Shown piece by piece: positions 42,037-45,533 of a stretch of DNA of 45,533 nucleotides. The notes under the pieces were generated by a model that was not told where the DNA came from, did not search any database, and was given only the letters and a program-made list of their open reading frames with translations. Where the stretch lies: contig PWGV01000033.1 in the NCBI GenBank assembly GCA_003554585.1, forward strand, positions 1-45,533, in the 5' to 3' direction. The DNA comes from Halobacteroidaceae bacterium (lineage in GTDB: Bacteria; Bacillota; Halanaerobiia; B1SED10-174). Each line of letters begins with the position of its first letter. Within the stretch, counting starts at the first letter, position 1. Both the position numbers and the translations under genes were made by a program.

Positions 42037-43776
42037 TTGAGAAAGACCAAAATTGTCGCAACTCTTGGGCCTGCTTCCAAAGGGCCGGAAAAGATTGAAA
42101 AACTCTGCAAGGCTGGTGTTAACGTTTTTCGTTTGAATTTTTCCCACGGGACACACGAAGAACATTATGAACATATCGAAAGTATAAAGAAAACAGAAGT
42201 TCCTGCTGCAATAATGCTGGATACCCAGGGGCCAGAGGTGAGGACGGGGCTTGTTGAAGGTGAGGTTGAACTGAAAAAGGGAGAGGAGCTAATTCTTACT
42301 GGGGAAGAGATTCCCGGGACATCCGAGAAAATTTCAATATCCTATCCCAATTTAGCGCAGGAAGTTGAAAAAGGAAAAACAATTCTCCTGGCTGATGGGT
42401 TGATTGAATTAAAGGTAATTGAAACTACGGAAAAAGAGATCAGGTGCAAAATCATTAATGGAGGGAAAATTGGTTCCCGCAAGGGGGTAAATTTACCCGG
42501 GACCAAGCTCAACCTGCCCCCTATGACAGCGAAAGACGAAAAGGACATTAAATTTGGGATTGCTCAGGAAGTTGATTTTATCGCGGCATCTTTCATCCGC
42601 AAAGCAGAAGATATTATTGCAATCAGGCGGGTTCTGGAGGAGAATAACTCCCAGGCCCAGATTATTGCCAAGATTGAAAATCAAGAAGGGGTAAATAATA
42701 TTGATGAAATCATAGAAGTTGGGGATGGGATAATGGTTGCCCGGGGAGACATGGGGGTTGAATTACCCGCTGAAAAAGTCCCCATGATCCAGAAACAGAT
42801 AATTCACAGCTGTAATCGGGCCGGGAAGCCTGTAATTACAGCAACCCAGATGCTGGAATCAATGGTCAATAATCCCCGGCCGACTCGCGCTGAAGCAAGT
42901 GATGTTGCCAATGCCATCCTGGATGGGACTGATGCCACCATGCTTTCTGGGGAAACGGCAATGGGTAAATATCCTGTAGAGGCAGTTGAAACAATGGCCA
43001 GGATTGCCAGGGAAACAGAAAGCTCCCTGTCCTACAAGATCAATGTCTTTGAAAGCCAGAAAGAAAAGATGCCTTCAACGGTTACCGACGCCGTCAGTTA
43101 TGCTACATGTGCTACAGCAACTGATTTAAAGGCTTCGGCGATTATAACTTCAACTCGTTCGGGGCACACTGCCCGAATGGTATCTAAGTACCGCCCCCAG
43201 GCCCAGATCATCGCTGCTACACCAAATCACCAGGTGCGGCGGCAGTTAATGTTATCCTGGGGAGTCTATCCGCTATTCGTAGAGGGAACTGGGGACACAG
43301 ATGCTATAATTGAAAGCTCAGTTCAGGGAGCCCTGCGAGCGGGATTAATTAATTCGGGGGATCTGGTTGTTATTACTACTGGCGCTCCCGCAGGAATTCA
43401 GGGAACAACTAACCTGATGAAAGTCCATACTGTAGGCGAGGTATGGGCCCGTGGAACTGGGGTAGGCCGGACTTCTGCAGTTGGGAAATTAAAGCTCGCC
43501 CAAACTGCTGAGGAGGCAATTGAAAAGGTTGACCAGGGAGATATCCTGGTTGCTTTTGAAACCGACCGGGATTATATGCCTGCAATTGAGAAGATTTCCG
43601 GGTTAATCACTGAAGCAGCGGGGCTAACTTCCCACGGAGCGATTGTGGGTTTGAGCCTGGGTATCCCGGTTATTGTTGGGGTTGAAGATGCTCTTAATCG
43701 CCTTGAGGATGGGGAAATAGTAACAATTGATGGCCTGAGGGGATTAATTTACAGGGGCGAAGCCAAAGTACTTTAA
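42037..43776 (+). CDS. pyk: Pyruvate kinase with C-terminal PEP-utilising-type domain
   Basis: A 579-residue pyruvate kinase. The barrel holds TKIVATLGPASKG, VFRLNFSHGTHEEH, MLDTQGPEVRTG, MVARGDMGVELPAEKVPMIQKQII and the ESMVNNPRPTRAEASDVANAILDG loop. The last roughly 100 residues are the mobile phospho-His-like domain found in Bacillus pyruvate kinases (GLITEAAGLTSHGAIVGLSLGIPVIVGVEDA, with the His retained). It makes ATP and pyruvate in the last glycolytic step. TTG 42037, seven bases after AAAGGAGGTG, is chosen; an earlier ATG frame runs through the terminator and the thiolase gene. Confidence 0.95.
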   Translation: MRKTKIVATLGPASKGPEKIEKLCKAGVNVFRLNFSHGTHEEHYEHIESIKKTEVPAAIMLDTQGPEVRTGLVEGEVELKKGEELILTGEEIPGTSEKISISYPNLAQEVEKGKTILLADGLIELKVIETTEKEIRCKIINGGKIGSRKGVNLPGTKLNLPPMTAKDEKDIKFGIAQEVDFIAASFIRKAEDIIAIRRVLEENNSQAQIIAKIENQEGVNNIDEIIEVGDGIMVARGDMGVELPAEKVPMIQKQIIHSCNRAGKPVITATQMLESMVNNPRPTRAEASDVANAILDGTDATMLSGETAMGKYPVEAVETMARIARETESSLSYKINVFESQKEKMPSTVTDAVSYATCATATDLKASAIITSTRSGHTARMVSKYRPQAQIIAATPNHQVRRQLMLSWGVYPLFVEGTGDTDAIIESSVQGALRAGLINSGDLVVITTGAPAGIQGTTNLMKVHTVGEVWARGTGVGRTSAVGKLKLAQTAEEAIEKVDQGDILVAFETDRDYMPAIEKISGLITEAAGLTSHGAIVGLSLGIPVIVGVEDALNRLEDGEIVTIDGLRGLIYRGEAKVL

Positions 43777-43792
43777 AAAGGGGTTGATAGTT

Positions 43793-44581
43793 GTGGAAAG
43801 AGCTCTGATTACGCTTGATGTTGCTGAAAGCAAGCGGATAATTGCCAGAGCAGTTATTCAACTGCCTGAGGTCCAGGAAGCCCTGCGCAAAGGGAAAGTA
43901 ATTGTAGCCGGTGGCACGACCAACGCTTATATTTATGAAGAAATTACAGGAAAGGAAATTCAAAAGGAACGCTATACTGCAGGAATAACCTGCGGAGGAA
44001 GAATGTGTGTATCGCCTGCTGAAGGAAGAATTTCCCCTGCAGTGTTTATTGAAGGAGAAGAAATAGAGAAAGATTGGCTCGAGGTATTGGAAGAATTTAC
44101 TTCAGGAGATGTCTTTTTTAAAGGTGGAAACGCCTTTGACCTGGAGGGAAACGTCGGCGTAATGATTGGTAATCCTGTAGGTGGGACAATTGGAAAAGCC
44201 CTTCCTATTGTTAATGCCCGGGGTGCTGAACTGATTTTTCCCATTGGTTTAGAAAAACTGATTCCCTCAGTACCTGAAGCAGCATCACTCATGGGGATTG
44301 ATGTTTTGCAGAAGGGAATGGGAATGAAGGTTGGAATGAACTCTGTTAATTACGGAGAAATATTTACTGAAGTGGATGCCCTGGAAAGCCTCTTTTTTAT
44401 CGAGGCCTTCCCTGCAGGGGCAGGAGGTATTGGAGGTAGCGAAGGGAGCCAGACAATCTTACTTATAGGGGACCGTGAAGAACTTGAAAATGCCCTGGAG
44501 TTTGCCAAAGGGGTTAAGGGTGAACCTCCCTTGCCTGGGAATAAAAGACCCTGTCCCTGCGAAGATCAGTGTATTTTATAG
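43793..44581 (+). CDS. Conserved-looking protein of unknown function
   Basis: A 262-residue soluble protein of no family I can name. It is Gly-rich with alternating strands and helices: KVIVAGGTTNAYIYEEITG, ITCGGRMCVSPAEGRISPAVFIEGE, GDVFFKGGNAFDLEGNVGVMIGNPVGGTIGKALPIVNARGAELIFPIGLEKLIPS, AFPAGAGGIGGSEGSQTILLIG. It ends in a Cys motif CPCEDQCIL. The two Gly-rich loops suggest nucleotide or phosphate binding (inference). GTG 43793 is nine bases after AAAAGGGG and is preferred to TTG 43784. It follows pyk by 16 bases, so it is probably co-transcribed with it. Confidence 0.65.
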   Translation: MERALITLDVAESKRIIARAVIQLPEVQEALRKGKVIVAGGTTNAYIYEEITGKEIQKERYTAGITCGGRMCVSPAEGRISPAVFIEGEEIEKDWLEVLEEFTSGDVFFKGGNAFDLEGNVGVMIGNPVGGTIGKALPIVNARGAELIFPIGLEKLIPSVPEAASLMGIDVLQKGMGMKVGMNSVNYGEIFTEVDALESLFFIEAFPAGAGGIGGSEGSQTILLIGDREELENALEFAKGVKGEPPLPGNKRPCPCEDQCIL

Positions 44582-44610
44582 TTGACCATCTCTCAATATT
44601 TGTGTTAAGA
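44582..44610 (+). promoter_or_regulatory. Promoter of tRNA-Leu
   Basis: TTGACC (44582-44587), a 17-base spacer and TTAAGA (44605-44610). Transcription would start a few bases before the tRNA. The hexamers begin right at the stop of the preceding gene. Confidence 0.6.
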
Positions 44611-44619
44611 TGTTGTTGA

Positions 44620-44708
44620 GCCGAAGTGGTGGAACTGGCAGACGCGACGGACTCAAAATCCGTTGAGGTTTACGCCTCGTGTGGGTTCGAATCCCACCTT
44701 CGGCACCA
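44620..44708 (+). tRNA. tRNA-Leu (anticodon CAA)
   Basis: Acceptor stem GCCGAAG (44620-44626) pairs with CTTCGGC (44698-44704); the discriminator A and CCA tail are encoded (44705-44708). The anticodon loop CTCAAAA gives CAA at 44654-44656, reading UUG. There is a long variable arm (GAGG/CCTC), as expected for class II leucine tRNA, and GGTTCGAATCC forms the T arm. Because TTG serves as start codon in several genes here, UUG is used both ways, but initiation uses initiator tRNA. Confidence 0.97.
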
Positions 44709-44733
44709 ACCCTGATAAATAAAGAGTTTCTGG

Positions 44734-44771
44734 TAATCCAGTGGGAGCAATCGCGCTGGATTATTATTTTC
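44734..44771 (+). terminator. Likely terminator after tRNA-Leu
   Basis: TAATCCAG (44734-44741) pairs with CTGGATTA (44756-44763), followed by TTATTTTC. The stem is AT-rich at its base and the T-run is broken. Confidence 0.5.
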
Positions 44772-44809
44772 GGAGGGTTCAATGGATTTCGTGGGGGTAT
44801 ACACAATAG

Positions 44810-45049
44810 TTATAAATCCAAAGAGAAAGAGAAATCGGGAAAAATAGTAATCAAGCCAAACCCTTTAGGAATTTGCTCTATCTGCTTTGCAATCAAGGCA
44901 TAAATAATAGGGATGGGATTATATCCTCTTGGGCCTCGTTTGCTACGATGTTTCATTTTTTCAGATAGAGATGAAACATCGATTTGATCCAGAATCAATT
45001 CTAATTTTGTTTTTCCTTGAAGCTCCATCAAATCTTCAAAGGTAAACAA
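44810..45049 (-). pseudogene. Truncated transposase N-terminal fragment
   Basis: A 79-codon frame whose sequence (FEDLMELQGKTKLELILDQIDVSSL, then KRGPRGYNPIPIIYALIAKQIEQIPKGFGL) looks like the N-terminal part of a DDE transposase of the IS1182/ISNCY/IS4-like kind: an [RK]-G-[PR]-[KR]-G-Y element followed by a helix with ALIA. Full proteins are several hundred residues, so the catalytic part is missing. Inverted repeats lie just upstream of its start (45057-45140). The exact IS family is uncertain. Confidence 0.6.
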
Positions 45050-45056
45050 AGGTTGT

Positions 45057-45140
45057 TGTCGAATAATAATGGTGACTTCACCTCTTTTCTTTGGGTTATT
45101 TGGGGTTCACCATTATAATTCGACAGAGAGGGGTGAAGTC
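45057..45140. repeat. Nested inverted repeats (IS-end remnant)
   Basis: A 19-base arm TGTCGAATAATAATGGTGA (45057-45075) matches the reverse complement of 45107-45125 at 18 of 19 positions. Interleaved with it, GACTTCACC (45074-45082) is the perfect reverse complement of GGTGAAGTC (45132-45140), which is followed by TTTTTAT. It lies beside the broken transposase and is probably the terminal repeat region of that element or of two joined ends. Confidence 0.6.
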
Positions 45141-45266
45141 TTTTTATATTAGCCGAAAAGTTTGATGTTTAAAGGGTTTTTAAACTTGAAATTTGCTTAA
45201 GTTTGAGAAAATAAAATAAGGGAGTGAAAAAGGCTTATGGGTTGGAAAAATAATAGTTATTTGATC

Positions 45267-45533
45267 GGCTCCTCGCTATTTAGTGTGGGTAATCTCTCGG
45301 GGGTATGTTAAGATATTATTGAGGTGATGCCCGTGAGAGATATTGATATTTTCCAACAAGCACTAGGGTTAACTCCCCCTTGGAAAGTGGTAGGAAGTAA
45401 TTTTAATGTGGAAAACAATAGGTTAGATCTCTATTTAGACTTTCCTAAAGGAAGTACATTTTCATGTTCGGTATGTGGGGAAGGTGATTGTAAACCTTAT
45501 GATACGAAGAAAAAAACTTGGCGGCACTTAGAT
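45267..45533 (+). mobile_element. Left end of an ISL3-family insertion sequence (runs off the window)
   Basis: The sequence beginning GGCTCCTCGCTATTTAGTG (45267 onward) and running on into TGGGTAATC has the form of ISL3-family terminal repeats (GGCTCTTC... then TGTGGGTA). It is followed by an ISL3-type transposase gene. The other end and the target duplication lie outside the window. Confidence 0.7.
45333..45533 (+). CDS. ISL3-family transposase, N-terminal part
   Basis: An open frame of 67 codons cut by the window edge. It starts at GTG 45333, six bases after GAGGTG; an in-frame ATG at 45327 touches that site. The protein reads VRDIDIFQQALGLTPPWKVV, LDLYLDFPKGSTFSCSVCGEGDCKPYD and TWRHLD. 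The FxCxxCG...C..YD...TWRHLD pattern is the zinc-binding N-terminus of ISL3 transposases. The DDE domain would lie downstream, so whether the gene is intact cannot be seen. Confidence 0.88.
   Translation, partial: MRDIDIFQQALGLTPPWKVVGSNFNVENNRLDLYLDFPKGSTFSCSVCGEGDCKPYDTKKKTWRHLD

Noticed and set aside
44576-44806. A 76-codon minus-strand frame containing GGIRTHTRRKPQRILSPSRL
   Set aside because: It is the antisense of tRNA-Leu; this spurious translation is familiar from many genomes.

Overview
The window reads as a chromosomal segment of an anaerobic, low-to-moderate-GC member of the Bacillota, probably a Clostridia-grade lineage. The evidence is the Bacillus/Clostridium-type gene set (PerR, PhoP-PhoR, a BmrC/BmrD-like ABC pair, YtoI, YlbF, YlxP, MnmM/YtqB, a pyruvate kinase with an extra C-terminal domain), strong GGAGG ribosome sites, many TTG starts, several ferredoxin-type Fe-S proteins, FdhD, and an acetoacetyl-CoA/thiolase cassette. 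Family or genus cannot be fixed from the sequence. One secreted protein looks like a small outer-membrane beta-barrel, which leaves a diderm lineage possible but unproven.

Layout. 1-4600: an AT-rich, accessory-looking stretch with an FMN-binding protein, a perR-katG operon under a PerR-box-like palindrome (katG itself is clearly richer in GC), decayed sequence and a LUD-domain gene. 4656-10678 (minus): a DEAD-box helicase, a lipoprotein with two FMN-binding domains, and a pho locus (phoP, phoR, pstB, phoU) with no permease genes but an internal PhoP-box promoter before pstB. 10812-14918: a ferredoxin and a heterodimeric ABC exporter. 14919-15569: a gene-free AT-rich gap. 15570-23524: an HEAGH membrane protease, FmdB, FdhD, a COG3044 ATPase, a 1034-residue GNAT fusion, the barrel-like protein and a DUF503 protein. 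23537-28288: an Fe-S aldo/keto reductase, a selenoprotein MsrA, an MFS carrier, a DUF6485/QueG-like pair and MnmM.

28320-44581 is mostly plus-strand housekeeping: phosphoesterase, YlbF, HAD phosphatase, UPF0173 hydrolase, (Nfu on minus), YtoI, then a dense run dnaE-pgpA-aspA-COG2426-pfkA-CoA transferase A/B-thiolase, then pyk and an unknown gene. A tRNA-Leu(CAA) follows, and the window ends in insertion-sequence debris and the left end of an ISL3-family element running off the edge.

The most notable point is msrA (24672-25403, minus). A plain reading truncates it, because the catalytic cysteine codon is TGA. It is followed at the right distance by a 6-bp, GUU-loop hairpin that fits a bacterial SECIS. 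The restored protein has an export signal, a GUFWG active site and no cysteine at all, so it is read here as an exported selenocysteine-only methionine sulfoxide reductase. A second notable point is the pstB leader: 11-bp-phased TTTACA/TTAACA repeats, a TATAAT, and a hairpin that would hide the pstB ribosome site only in read-through transcripts.
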